Shown here: piece after piece, positions 8,335-15,888 of the stretch
Layout: each line of letters opens with the position of its first letter
Position numbering within the stretch: position 1 is the stretch's first letter
IMG/VR virus record: IMGVR_UViG_3300046328_000807
Location: 1-30,983 of that record
Source of the DNA: a virus
Length of the DNA stretch: 30,983 bases
Strand: one strand, 5' to 3'
Made by a program: the position numbers and the translations under genes
Notes under the pieces: generated by a model
What the model saw: the letters and a program-made list of their open reading frames with translations, nothing else
What the model was told of the DNA's origin: nothing
The model's database searches: none

Positions 8335-8553
8335 ATGGGAAAAATATTTGGAAGTAAATATATAACTACGCATATTTGCAATATGTCAGGATTAGAATTA
8401 AAGTCATTGAGAGAAAAACATAATATCACCCAAATAGATTTAGCGAAAGCAATAAACACAACGCAAGCTCAAATTTCAAGATGGGAAAATGGTGTTCATA
8501 CTATAAGCAGTGCTTATTTAACACTATTAAAAATGTTTTTTGACAAACTTTAA
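8335..8553 (+). CDS. Cro/CI-type helix-turn-helix regulator
   Basis: This is a 72-residue DNA-binding protein with a complete HTH_3 domain: LKSLREKHNITQIDLAKAIN, then TQAQISRWENG (recognition helix) and the closing helices. An internal ATG at 8383 (MSGLELKS...) gives 56 residues that still hold the whole domain, and may be the true start because the first 16 residues are not part of the fold. There is no dimerisation or cleavage domain, so it resembles a Cro-like or minimal repressor. Two identical palindromes lie directly upstream, suggesting autoregulation. The next gene is an antirepressor. Confidence 0.75.
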   Translation: MGKIFGSKYITTHICNMSGLELKSLREKHNITQIDLAKAINTTQAQISRWENGVHTISSAYLTLLKMFFDKL

Positions 8554-8604
8554 TTTTTTTTTCGCGACAAAATATGCGGTTTTGTATATTTTTAAAATAA
8601 AAAA

Positions 8605-8645
8605 CCCTGCAAAGTGCCAGTTTACGAGGCAAACACAGAGCAGGG
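8605..8645 (+). promoter_or_regulatory. Structured leader before the antirepressor gene
   Basis: CCCTGC (8605-8610) pairs with GCAGGG (8640-8645). Inside, TGCC (8615-8618) pairs with GGCA (8628-8631), or alternatively GTTT (8620-8623) with AAAC (8631-8634). The second strand has no T-run, so this is not a plain terminator. It lies 27 bp before the antirepressor ATG and may control its translation or act as an attenuator. Confidence 0.45.
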
Positions 8646-8672
8646 TATGTTTAACTTAAAACATTTTCACAA

Positions 8673-9401
8673 ATGAACGGATTTTTTAATAAAAATCAAA
8701 ATGTTCCCCTAATAAGGGTCGAGCAAAAAAACGGAAACAACGTTGTTTCCGCAAGGGAACTATACTCTTTCCTGCAAGTGAAAACTGATTTTTCAGACTG
8801 GTGTAAGAGAATGTTTGAATACGGTTTTACAGAAGACAAGGACTTTACCCCAATTTTGGGGAAAAGTCTGGGAGGTCGTCCAAGTATCGACTACGCCTTA
8901 ACCTTGGACACAGCCAAAGAAATTGCGATGATCCAACGGACGGAGAAAGGCAAACAGGCAAGGCAGTATTTTATCGAGTGCGAAAAGCAACTACAACGCC
9001 CATCCAAGCCTTTGACCCCTTCGGAGTTGATTCTAATGCAAGCCCAAAGACTTGTGGATATTGAAAAACAGCAGACCGAACAAGCCGAGGAACTTAGGGC
9101 AATCCAAGACCAAAGGTATGAGGCGGAGGCTTACCTCGAAGAAATAGGGTTAGAACCCGTTTCCACATTTCAAGTAAGCACACGAAAGGCGGTGGACAGC
9201 CTTGTTAAAGCCTACTCCGAGGCAAACGGGATTGCACCCCAGTCAATCTATACCATTATCTACAAGCGGTTTGAAACCATATACAGAAAAAATGTATCAG
9301 CGGTAGCCAAAAGGCAGAAAATCAGCGTGATTGGTTGGATAGAGCAGAACGGATGGATTGGCGAATTGTACGAGGTTGCAAAGGAGGTGCTTAAAAAATG
9401 A
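8673..9401 (+). CDS. AntA/AntB-type phage antirepressor
   Basis: The protein has 242 residues. The N-terminal part (about residues 14-110) has the AntA/AntB pattern: VVSARELYSFLQVKTDFSDW, then W-C-K-R, YGF, a DY-A-LTLDTAKEIAMIQRTEKGKQARQYFIECEK run, which is the hallmark of this antirepressor domain. A coiled-coil linker follows, then a C-terminal domain (IYTIIYKRFETIYRKNV...) resembling the ORF6C/Rha-type C-terminal modules. Antirepressors bind or displace phage repressors to trigger lytic growth. It follows the HTH gene and overlaps the next gene by 4 bp (ATGA). Confidence 0.8.
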   Translation: MNGFFNKNQNVPLIRVEQKNGNNVVSARELYSFLQVKTDFSDWCKRMFEYGFTEDKDFTPILGKSLGGRPSIDYALTLDTAKEIAMIQRTEKGKQARQYFIECEKQLQRPSKPLTPSELILMQAQRLVDIEKQQTEQAEELRAIQDQRYEAEAYLEEIGLEPVSTFQVSTRKAVDSLVKAYSEANGIAPQSIYTIIYKRFETIYRKNVSAVAKRQKISVIGWIEQNGWIGELYEVAKEVLKK

Positions 9402-9619
9402 TAGTAACCGACATAAACCAAGCGATAGAGGCATTGCTTAAATTCGATGAACCGGAAGACCACTGCAAAAACATAGACGATATGATACAGGTACTACTTG
9501 ATTATCATTTTGCGTCCGATTGCGGAATGCCTGAAAACCTGACGAGCCAGATAAAGCTATTGAACGCAATGAGGGATGTGTTCATGGTGATGCACCTGAA
9601 GAAACCGTCCGCAAACTGA
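9398..9619 (+). CDS. Small hypothetical protein coupled to the antirepressor
   Basis: This 73-residue acidic protein starts at ATG 9398, overlapping the antirepressor stop by 4 bp, so the two are probably co-translated. No family is recognised; it is predicted to be helical and soluble. It is followed by a strong terminator at 9654-9685. Confidence 0.55.
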   Translation: MIVTDINQAIEALLKFDEPEDHCKNIDDMIQVLLDYHFASDCGMPENLTSQIKLLNAMRDVFMVMHLKKPSAN

Positions 9620-9653
9620 TACCGCCAAAAAAAACATAGACATAAACGACTAA

Positions 9654-9685
9654 AATCCTGAATCTAAAAGTTCAGGATTTTTTTT
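9654..9685 (+). terminator. Rho-independent terminator, repeat copy 1
   Basis: AATCCTGAA (9654-9662) pairs with TTCAGGATT (9671-9679) and a T-run follows. The whole sequence, including the 8-base loop, recurs at 10619-10650. Confidence 0.9.
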
Positions 9686-9738
9686 GCTCAATATTGATAA
9701 TTATATCGAATGATGTTTCCAAAAATATAATAAATACC

Positions 9739-9746
9739 TAAATTTG
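9739..9746 (+). promoter_or_regulatory. Promoter -7 box for the DinD gene
   Basis: TAAATTTG fits TAnnTTTG and lies 45 bp before the DinD start codon. The -33 box is not clear. Confidence 0.5.
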
Positions 9747-9790
9747 TATTGTTGAAAAAAAACAAGAAAACCCTCATAAACTGAAAAACG

Positions 9791-10612
9791 ATGGAAGAAA
9801 TAAATGAAAAAAATATACCGACATTCGAGGATTTCAAACAAGAAAACGGAATCACTTTTTGGTGGGCATCCGACTTGATGACTATGCTTGGGTATAAAGA
9901 GATGAAGTCTTTCCAAAAAGTTCTTGACAGGGCTACCAAGGCTTTTGTTTCATTGAATATACCCCATTATGAGAATATACAGGCAGAACAAAGGACGATA
10001 GATGGGGAATCTTTGCAGGATTTCAAACTAACACGTTTTGCTTGTTACCTTGTCGCAATGAATGGCGACCCAAAAAAGGAGGAAGTAGCCAAAGCCCAGT
10101 CTTATTTTGCGGAACAAACCCGTAGATTCGAGTTATATATAGAGAATAGCGATGAAATGGAACGAATCCTGACAAGGGACGAACTCACAGACGGAAACAA
10201 GTCTCTTGCTTCAGTTGTTTCGCAAGCTGGCGGAATAGGCTTCGACTTTGCTAAATTTCAAAATGCGGGGTACTTGGGAATGTATAATATGCCTTCTTGG
10301 CAACTTGAAAAAAAGAGGGGTGTCAAGAAGGGAAAACTAATGGACTATATGGGTAGGGCGGAATTAGCAGCTAACTTATTCAGGGTGACACAGACGGAGG
10401 AAAGAATAAAGAATAAGAAAATAACGGGGCAGTCCAATCTTGACCAAACACATTTTAATGTAGGCAAAGAGGTTAGGCAGTTTATGCAGAAAAGTTCGGG
10501 TAAAAACCCCGAAAATCTGGAGCAGGAAAAACAATTGTCAGAGTTGAAAAAAGAGATAAAAAAGGGGCATAAAAAAATGATTACCGAAGACAAAAAAAAG
10601 AAAAAAGATTAA
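9791..10612 (+). CDS. dinD: DNA-damage-inducible protein D (DinD) homologue
   Basis: The 273 residues match the length of E. coli DinD (about 274). The pattern is the same along the length: a Bro-N-like N-terminus (WWASDLMTMLGY...F..VL.RA), LTRFACYLVAMNGDP, YFAEQTRR.E, then DFA.FQNAGYLG.Y, and the very conserved ELAANLFRVTQTEE and HF.VG..VRQ segments. In E. coli DinD is SOS-induced and inhibits RecA filament activity. In a temperate phage it may modulate the SOS response that drives induction. The C-terminus is Lys-rich. It has its own promoter and terminator. Confidence 0.8.
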   Translation: MEEINEKNIPTFEDFKQENGITFWWASDLMTMLGYKEMKSFQKVLDRATKAFVSLNIPHYENIQAEQRTIDGESLQDFKLTRFACYLVAMNGDPKKEEVAKAQSYFAEQTRRFELYIENSDEMERILTRDELTDGNKSLASVVSQAGGIGFDFAKFQNAGYLGMYNMPSWQLEKKRGVKKGKLMDYMGRAELAANLFRVTQTEERIKNKKITGQSNLDQTHFNVGKEVRQFMQKSSGKNPENLEQEKQLSELKKEIKKGHKKMITEDKKKKKD

Positions 10613-10618
10613 TATTTG

Positions 10619-10650
10619 AATCCTGAATCTAAAAGTTCAGGATTTTTTTT
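10619..10650 (+). terminator. Rho-independent terminator, repeat copy 2
   Basis: AATCCTGAA (10619-10627) pairs with TTCAGGATT (10636-10644), followed by a T-run. It is identical in stem and loop to 9654-9685. Confidence 0.9.
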
Positions 10651-10669
10651 TGTTGATGGGATATTTGAT

Positions 10670-10677
10670 TATATTTG
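10670..10677 (+). promoter_or_regulatory. Promoter -7 box for the tape-measure gene
   Basis: TATATTTG is a perfect TAnnTTTG element 32 bp before the tape-measure ATG. A TTG-containing stretch about 17 bp upstream could serve as -33. The gene therefore has its own promoter, separate from the tail sheath/tube operon. Confidence 0.55.
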
Positions 10678-10709
10678 CATCATACTGAGGCGACATAACT
10701 AAAATCTAT

Positions 10710-13532
10710 ATGGACGGATTATTAGGTATGGGCTTGGTATTTGCCCTTAAAGATGAATTTTCCGCAAGTGCGGACAGGATACAGGCTAAAATGGGTATCC
10801 TTTCAGGCGGTGCCGACAACATGGCATCCCAAATGACAGCCTCCCTCAACACAATGAAACTCGGACTCGCCACGGTTGGCGTTGGACTGGCTATTGCCTC
10901 CCCTTTCGCAATCGCAATAGACAAGGCAAGGGATTTTGAAGCCCAACTAAGCAGCATCAAATCCCTTGGTGTCGTGGCAAGCGACATGGAGAAGTTAAAA
11001 GACCTTGCTATGCAGATGGGTGCCGAGACCAAATTCAGTGCCTTGGAGGCTGGGCAGGGTATAGAAGAACTTTTAAAGGCAGGGGTTAGCACTGCCGATA
11101 TTATGTCGGGCGGATTGAAGGGGGCTTTGGATTTGGCGGTGGCTGGTGAACTATCCGTGGCCGATGCTGCCAATGTTGCGGCTACTTCATTGAACGCATT
11201 TGGTTTGCAGGGCGGTGCAAGCGTAATCCACGCAGCCAATATTCTATCGGGGGCCGCCAATGCTTCATCCACAAATGTTTCCCAACTCAAATATGCTTTT
11301 TCATCCGTTGCTGTTGTGGCAAACCAAATGGGAATGTCGCTGGACGATACATCGCTGGCTCTGGCTTTGCTTGCGAAGAATACACTGGTCGGTAGCGATG
11401 CCGGAACTTCATTCAAGGCTATGCTTAATACATTGAGTCCACAAACAAAAGAGGCCACCAATTTAATGAAAAGCCTTGGACTTATTACACGGGATGGGCA
11501 GAATCAGTTCTATACAGCTTCTGGAAAACTCAAATCCTTTTCAGATATGACTGATGTTCTGAGGCAGGCATTGAAAAACCTAAACCCTAAACAACAAGGC
11601 GATGCTTTAAGGGATATGTTTGGTAGCGATGGCCAAAAAGCGGCTGCAATCTTGTTGAAATCCAACACCGAAACAATCAAAGGGTTATACGCAGACATGC
11701 TGAAAGTCACCGCAGAACAAACCGCAGCCGAAAAACTTAACAACTTCAACGGTGCTATGGAGGCTATGCAGGGCAGTATAGAAACGGTACTCATACAGGT
11801 AGGGCAGTTGTTCCTTCCTATGCTTGCTAAGTTGGTCAATAACTTTAATACTGTGATAGGCGTGGTTTCCTCGTTTGTGGATACACCGATAGGTAAATAT
11901 TTCGTCATCGCATCCGCAGGGGTTGCTGTTGCCACAATCGCCCTCGGCACATTCCTCACGGTGTCGGCTCTTGCTAGGTTTTCCTCCCTGCAACTGGCTA
12001 CCTCTTTCGCTTCTATGGGTCAGAAATCAATTTCGGCAGCTTTCGCCCAAAGAGGGATGATAGGCGGATTACAGGCTATGGCTACAAGTGCGATAAGGGC
12101 GACAATCGCAATGATTCCCCTGGTTGCGAAAGTGATACTGATTACAGCACCTCTTTGGCTTGGGTATCTTGCATTCAGGCAGTTCAACAGCGTACTTGAT
12201 GGAACATCGAAGGTTTCAACGGGTTTCCTTGGTGCGATGCAACAGGTGGGGGGTGTGATTGCCTCCGTAATCCAGATATTTAAGACTTGGGACGGGGAAA
12301 GTTTCAACCTTGGAGGTATGGAAGCCCAACTGGAGAGTTTGGGAATACTTGATTTCGTTAAGAATCTAAGCACTTGGATAGTGAGGGGGATAGAACTGGG
12401 TAAGGGCTTTGGCAAGGGATTTATAGAGGCTTTTACAGCGGTCAAAGGCGTGGTAGTGGATGCTGTGACCGTAATAGTCAACAACGTGAACGGATTACTT
12501 GAATCATTCGGATTGAGCGAATGGGCAATCGGGAAAGCCACATCCTCAATTCAGGATTGGGCGGAAGTAGGCAAATACCTTGCCTATGTGGTTGTGGGAG
12601 GGCTTACGCTTTCATTCGGTCTTTTCGCTTATGCCGTGGTGGCTGTGGCAGGTCCGATAATAGCTTTGGGGCTTGCAATCTACGGGATTGCTTCTGCCAT
12701 ATATAATTGGGGCGACACAATGGACTGGATTGGCGGAGCAGTAAACTCCGCAGTGGACTATATGTACGGTCTGCTTAAAGATTTCGGCACTTGGCTTAGT
12801 ACAAACCTAGGGTATATGATTATACAGGCATTCTCGCTCCCTATAAGGTTTGTGGTTTGGTATTGGGCGCAGGCGGTGCCGTTTATGATTTCGTCTATTC
12901 TAAGTTTTTTATGGTGGGCTTATATTTCAGTACCTTATTATATAGGGGAGGCATTCGTTATGGCTTTCAAATGGGTGTATGACTTGTTTACGGTCGAAAT
13001 ACCCAAATACGGTAACCAATTTTCAAGTTTTGGGGATTGGCTCGTTAATGATATGCCGACTTATTTCTCAAATGCTTTTACAAGTGCGTTTGTTGAGGTT
13101 ACTAAACTGCTTACGGATTTCTTGAAAGACATTGAGAAATTCGCTGTCAGCCTCGGAACAAACCTAGTGGCTGGAATGATTACGGGTATCAATGATGTTT
13201 GGGGTGATTTGGTTACAACGATTTCCGATGGACTTGCACAGATACCGGGTGCGGACTATCTCGGTCTTGAAACTTCGGGTAGTGGTTCGGGTTCGGGGAA
13301 TGTTTCAGGCGGTGGAACAATCAGTTCCATCAATTCCACACAGCCATCTTTTTTGGGTGACCAATTCGCCCAGTTGTCGGCATTGAAAAACGGAGGCAAC
13401 GGATCCGTCATTAATAATTCGACAAACACAAACAACCAGGCCGAGAACCTGAACATTAATTTGGAGGTTGACGGGAACATATTCACAAAGGTTGTAAATC
13501 TCCGTAATGCGTTGGAAAACTCAAGGGAGTAA
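10710..13532 (+). CDS. Tail tape-measure protein (TP901 type)
   Basis: This 940-residue protein sets tail length and lies inside the tail tube. After a short N-terminus it has the TP901 core (about residues 60-330): FEAQLSSIKSLGVVA...MAETKFSALEAGQGIEELLKAG, ...NVAATSLNAFGL, ...GTSFKAMLNTLSP. Several hydrophobic segments follow (about residues 390-420, 460-490, 620-680, 705-745), and a Gly/Ser- and Asn-rich C-terminus. Such membrane-active stretches are usual, as the protein enters the host envelope during injection. No tail assembly chaperone gene is seen upstream. Confidence 0.9.
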   Translation: MDGLLGMGLVFALKDEFSASADRIQAKMGILSGGADNMASQMTASLNTMKLGLATVGVGLAIASPFAIAIDKARDFEAQLSSIKSLGVVASDMEKLKDLAMQMGAETKFSALEAGQGIEELLKAGVSTADIMSGGLKGALDLAVAGELSVADAANVAATSLNAFGLQGGASVIHAANILSGAANASSTNVSQLKYAFSSVAVVANQMGMSLDDTSLALALLAKNTLVGSDAGTSFKAMLNTLSPQTKEATNLMKSLGLITRDGQNQFYTASGKLKSFSDMTDVLRQALKNLNPKQQGDALRDMFGSDGQKAAAILLKSNTETIKGLYADMLKVTAEQTAAEKLNNFNGAMEAMQGSIETVLIQVGQLFLPMLAKLVNNFNTVIGVVSSFVDTPIGKYFVIASAGVAVATIALGTFLTVSALARFSSLQLATSFASMGQKSISAAFAQRGMIGGLQAMATSAIRATIAMIPLVAKVILITAPLWLGYLAFRQFNSVLDGTSKVSTGFLGAMQQVGGVIASVIQIFKTWDGESFNLGGMEAQLESLGILDFVKNLSTWIVRGIELGKGFGKGFIEAFTAVKGVVVDAVTVIVNNVNGLLESFGLSEWAIGKATSSIQDWAEVGKYLAYVVVGGLTLSFGLFAYAVVAVAGPIIALGLAIYGIASAIYNWGDTMDWIGGAVNSAVDYMYGLLKDFGTWLSTNLGYMIIQAFSLPIRFVVWYWAQAVPFMISSILSFLWWAYISVPYYIGEAFVMAFKWVYDLFTVEIPKYGNQFSSFGDWLVNDMPTYFSNAFTSAFVEVTKLLTDFLKDIEKFAVSLGTNLVAGMITGINDVWGDLVTTISDGLAQIPGADYLGLETSGSGSGSGNVSGGGTISSINSTQPSFLGDQFAQLSALKNGGNGSVINNSTNTNNQAENLNINLEVDGNIFTKVVNLRNALENSRE

Positions 13533-13544
13533 CGGACTAAGTCA

Positions 13545-13558
13545 GTTATTCGGTCAGT
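13545..13558 (+). repeat. Integrase-region repeat, copy 1
   Basis: GTTATTCGGTCAGT differs in one base from 13759-13772. Its GTCAGTTATT overlap (13541-13550) is also inverted exactly at 13787-13796. It may be an arm-type integrase site or a regulator operator. Confidence 0.6.
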
Positions 13559-13605
13559 AGGCATAAAAAAAATATTTTTACACTTTGATTTATAGCGATT
13601 TACAA

Positions 13606-13631
13606 TGTAAGGTTCGACCCCTTCCCTTACA
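13606..13631 (+). other. Hairpin with tRNA T-arm-like loop, possible attP core
   Basis: TGTAAGG pairs perfectly with CCTTACA around a loop beginning TTCGA. Read as tRNA, GGTTCGACCCC would be a T-arm and CCTTACA an acceptor strand, but the T-stem has a mismatch and no CCA follows. It may be a plain hairpin. Confidence 0.25.
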
Positions 13632-13711
13632 GCAACCTAATAAAAATGGTAAAAATATTTTTATTTGATTATCTAAATAGTTTGAAATAATAAAAATTAG
13701 TTAGTAATTTT

Positions 13712-13743
13712 AAATCCTGATAAATAATTTATCAGGATTTTTC
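13712..13743 (+). terminator. Rho-independent terminator after the tape-measure gene
   Basis: AAATCCTGATAAAT and ATTTATCAGGATTT form a 14-bp perfect inverted repeat with a one-base centre in DNA, and T residues follow. The outer arms (AATCCTGA/TCAGGATT) are the same as in the two cargo-gene terminators. Confidence 0.8.
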
Positions 13744-13758
13744 TGTTTTACACTAATC

Positions 13759-13772
13759 GTTATTTGGTCAGT
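13759..13772 (+). repeat. Integrase-region repeat, copy 2
   Basis: GTTATTTGGTCAGT. Its TTTGGTCAGT (13763-13772) is inverted exactly at 13791-13800 (ACTGACCAAA), 18 bp away, just before the integrase ATG. Confidence 0.65.
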
Positions 13773-13786
13773 CGGATTATTGTAAA

Positions 13787-13800
13787 AATAACTGACCAAA
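13787..13800 (-). repeat. Integrase-region repeat, copy 3 (inverted)
   Basis: AATAACTGACCAAA carries the inverted form of both GTCAGTTATT and TTTGGTCAGT. It lies 13 bp before the integrase start codon, where a bound protein would control the gene. Confidence 0.65.
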
Positions 13801-13813
13801 CTATTATCATCCT

Positions 13814-15013
13814 ATGAATATCACATTCCTAATCAAACCATCCGAAACAAACACGAAGGGGAAAGTTATAATCTATTGCAGATTCAAGACCGATTCGGGA
13901 AACAAAAAAGAGATTTCATCGGGTATCAGAATATTCCCTGACGAATGGGATTCAATCTCAAAGCAGATAAGACCTATTTCAAAAACCACACGCATAGAAC
14001 TTTCAAACATAAAATCACTTAATGAAACGCTTACAGTCATTGAAACAAAGCTGAGGGATATTCATAACAGAATGGTGGATATGGGTAAGAATCCGACAGC
14101 GAAAATGGTCAAGGATGAATATGAGGGAAGAAACAAGGGTAAAAGATTGTCGGATGTTTTCGATATTGTGTTCAAAAAAAAGCCTTCCAGTTGGAAGCGG
14201 ATAAACAACCTCAAAAACTGCATTTTCGAGTTCACCAAGGAATATTACAAGGTGGCGGATATGGATTTGCAGGATTTGGCTAATATGAAATCATTCAACA
14301 ACGACATCGAGTATTATGTAATCAATGTGAAAAAGTGGGGAACGATATACACGAAATCGCAACTAAGTTATTTCAGGATATGTCTGGACGAGGCAGTTAA
14401 AATGGATTGGATTGAGAAAAACCCGATTTCGCACAATATCAAAATTGACAAGACCGAATCCAAGGTACAAGAACCACTCACGAAAGAGGAGTTCGAGAAC
14501 CTTAAAAATACGGATTTGAGCCAAAACGAAAGCCTTCAAAGAATCAGGGATATTTTTGTTTTCCAATGTTATTCCGGGTTGGCTTATGTGGATGTGAAAA
14601 ATCTTAAATATTCGGACATTCAAAAAGATGGGGATACTTTTTTCATCATCAAAGGCAGACAGAAAACGGCAACCAAATTTATCATTCCACTCATTACGGG
14701 TGCAATGGGGATAATAGACAGATACAGGAATGACAGCCACCGAAAAACGCACTACAAGGATTTTGTTTTCCCAGTCAAAAGCAATGCGAAAACAAACAGT
14801 TACCTCAAAGTGATTGCTGATTTGGCAGGGATTCCCAAAAACCTTACAACCCACATAGCCCGATACACTTGTAATCAGTTATTGTATGAAGCTGGCGTAT
14901 CGGACGAGTTGAGGAAGCAGATACTTGGTCATTCCGCAATCACCATGACGGCACATTATACCAAATCAAGGGTGAATATCCTACGTGATGCAATCAATAA
15001 GATTGGGGATTAG
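13814..15013 (+). CDS. int: Tyrosine recombinase / phage integrase
   Basis: The 399-residue protein has the Bacteroidota layout. An arm-binding domain comes first (residues 1-90, with SSGIRIFPDEWD), then a SAM-like core-binding domain (about 108-205), then the catalytic domain (about 220-399). Visible catalytic residues are H347-x-x-R350 (HIAR), H373 (LGH) and the nucleophile Y382 (HYTK). The position of the first catalytic Arg is Ala257 (GLAYVD rather than GLRY.D), as in IntDOT-like enzymes, where that Arg is also replaced. It probably integrates and excises the phage. Repeats flank the gene on both sides. A DNA-binding protein at 21323-21643 could act as excisionase. Confidence 0.9.
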   Translation: MNITFLIKPSETNTKGKVIIYCRFKTDSGNKKEISSGIRIFPDEWDSISKQIRPISKTTRIELSNIKSLNETLTVIETKLRDIHNRMVDMGKNPTAKMVKDEYEGRNKGKRLSDVFDIVFKKKPSSWKRINNLKNCIFEFTKEYYKVADMDLQDLANMKSFNNDIEYYVINVKKWGTIYTKSQLSYFRICLDEAVKMDWIEKNPISHNIKIDKTESKVQEPLTKEEFENLKNTDLSQNESLQRIRDIFVFQCYSGLAYVDVKNLKYSDIQKDGDTFFIIKGRQKTATKFIIPLITGAMGIIDRYRNDSHRKTHYKDFVFPVKSNAKTNSYLKVIADLAGIPKNLTTHIARYTCNQLLYEAGVSDELRKQILGHSAITMTAHYTKSRVNILRDAINKIGD

Positions 15014-15061
15014 GGGCGTTAGTCACAACCTTATTAATTTTCCACTTGCTGTGACCTTATG

Positions 15062-15074
15062 AAGTCCGTTATTC
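15062..15074 (+). repeat. Integrase-flanking repeat, downstream copy
   Basis: AAGTCCGTTATTC matches AAGTCAGTTATTC at 13539-13551 with one mismatch, on the other side of the integrase gene. It may be a further arm site, or chance in AT-rich DNA. Confidence 0.35.
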
Positions 15075-15094
15075 TTAGGCATATTGTTTTATGT

Positions 15095-15334
15095 TTACTC
15101 AATATAATCATCGTAAATCTGTATCGAACCATTACTAACAATGAGTTTTCCGAATTTTTCAGAAAATTGGATTAACTCTTCCAAGGAGTTAATTTCAATG
15201 TTTGGCTTACAATCATTATCCATAAGAATCCCATACGAATCATTCATTATGAATGCAAATCCAATTTCCTGTAATTTTTTTCTGCTATCAGCATCTGGAT
15301 ATTGCCATCCTGCTGTCGATAATTTAAAATTCAT
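15095..15334 (-). CDS. Small hypothetical protein
   Basis: This 79-residue protein is mixed alpha/beta with an acidic C-terminus and no recognised family. It is the second gene of a leftward pair behind a small membrane protein, with 11 bp between. The DNA here is clearly more AT-rich than the tail genes, which suggests later acquisition. No function is suggested. Confidence 0.5.
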   Translation of the reverse strand: MNFKLSTAGWQYPDADSRKKLQEIGFAFIMNDSYGILMDNDCKPNIEINSLEELIQFSEKFGKLIVSNGSIQIYDDYIE

Positions 15335-15345
15335 ATTTTTATTGT

Positions 15346-15549
15346 TTATTGTTTGTTGTTTCTAAAATACAGAGACAAAACCCAAAGAAAAAGGCTAATA
15401 CATAATGATTGCCAGTAACTAATTTGTGATATTTCAAATATTGAAGGTATTAACCCGTTCCAAACAACCATTATTATAAATGCAATAATAGTGTTTGTAA
15501 TTCCAAATATTATTATTTTCACTAAAATTATAATTCCTAAAATCCTCAT
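15346..15549 (-). CDS. Small two-span membrane protein
   Basis: This 67-residue protein has two hydrophobic segments (about residues 3-31 and 45-61) and no recognised family. It is divergent from the L31 gene, about 80 bp away. Small membrane proteins in lysogenic cargo often act in superinfection exclusion, but here that is only a possibility. Confidence 0.45.
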   Translation of the reverse strand: MRILGIIILVKIIIFGITNTIIAFIIMVVWNGLIPSIFEISQISYWQSLCISLFLWVLSLYFRNNKQ

Positions 15550-15560
15550 AAATTTAATTT

Positions 15561-15591
15561 TTTGTTGTTAAAATAAATTCCACTATATTTG
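15561..15591 (+). promoter_or_regulatory. Strong Bacteroidota promoter for the L31 gene
   Basis: TTTG (15561-15564), exactly 19 bp, then TATATTTG (15584-15591) is a full match to the Bacteroidota consensus. The start codon of the L31 gene follows 40 bp later. Confidence 0.8.
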
Positions 15592-15631
15592 CACCCTCAA
15601 AACAAGGCGTACAACAATATTAATTTTACAA

Positions 15632-15877
15632 ATGAAAAAAGACATTCATCCCGAATATAAAGAAGTGGTTTTTTTAGACTCTTCAAACGATTTCAAATTC
15701 ATCACCCGTTCAACAATGGGTTCAAATGAGACAATCGAAGTAGAAGGCAAAACCTACCCATTGATTAAATTAGAGGTAACTTCTGAATCGCACCCTTTTT
15801 ACACAGGCAAAAAAATGTTTTTGGATACTGCTGGAAGAGTGGAAAAATTCAACAAACGTTTTGCGAAGAAACAATAA
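15632..15877 (+). CDS. rpmE2: 50S ribosomal protein bL31, type B
   Basis: The 81 residues follow the type B L31 family throughout: the N-terminal [50 protein letters not shown] (residues 53-63), and [13 protein letters not shown] (65-77). There are no cysteines, so the zinc-binding site of type A L31 is absent, as expected. bL31 bridges the 50S and 30S subunits. The gene is flanked on both sides by phage genes and has its own strong promoter and terminator, i.e. a self-contained cargo gene (moron). The host presumably has its own copy. It could supplement or replace host L31 during infection or lysogeny. Confidence 0.9.
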   Translation: MKKDIHPEYKEVVFLDSSNDFKFITRSTMGSNETIEVEGKTYPLIKLEVTSESHPFYTGKKMFLDTAGRVEKFNKRFAKKQ

Positions 15878-15888
15878 TTTTGATTTGA

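Larger units (their letters stand above)
13533..13813. promoter_or_regulatory. Integrase upstream region with repeats and possible attP
   Basis: No gene is seen here. The region carries a hairpin with a T-arm-like loop (13606-13631), a terminator (13712-13743), and three copies of a GTTATTYGGTCAGT-type motif (listed separately). Such clusters next to an integrase gene are typical of phage attachment sites. The core site cannot be proved without the bacterial attB. Confidence 0.45.

Noticed and set aside
10706-11461. Long minus-strand reading frame opposite the tape-measure gene
   Set aside because: It mirrors the codon structure of the tape-measure gene, is Ala/Ser-rich without domain pattern, and has no promoter or neighbours.
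13600-13640. Complete tRNA gene
   Set aside because: Only a T-arm-like segment is seen; there is no D-arm, anticodon arm or 5' acceptor strand in place.
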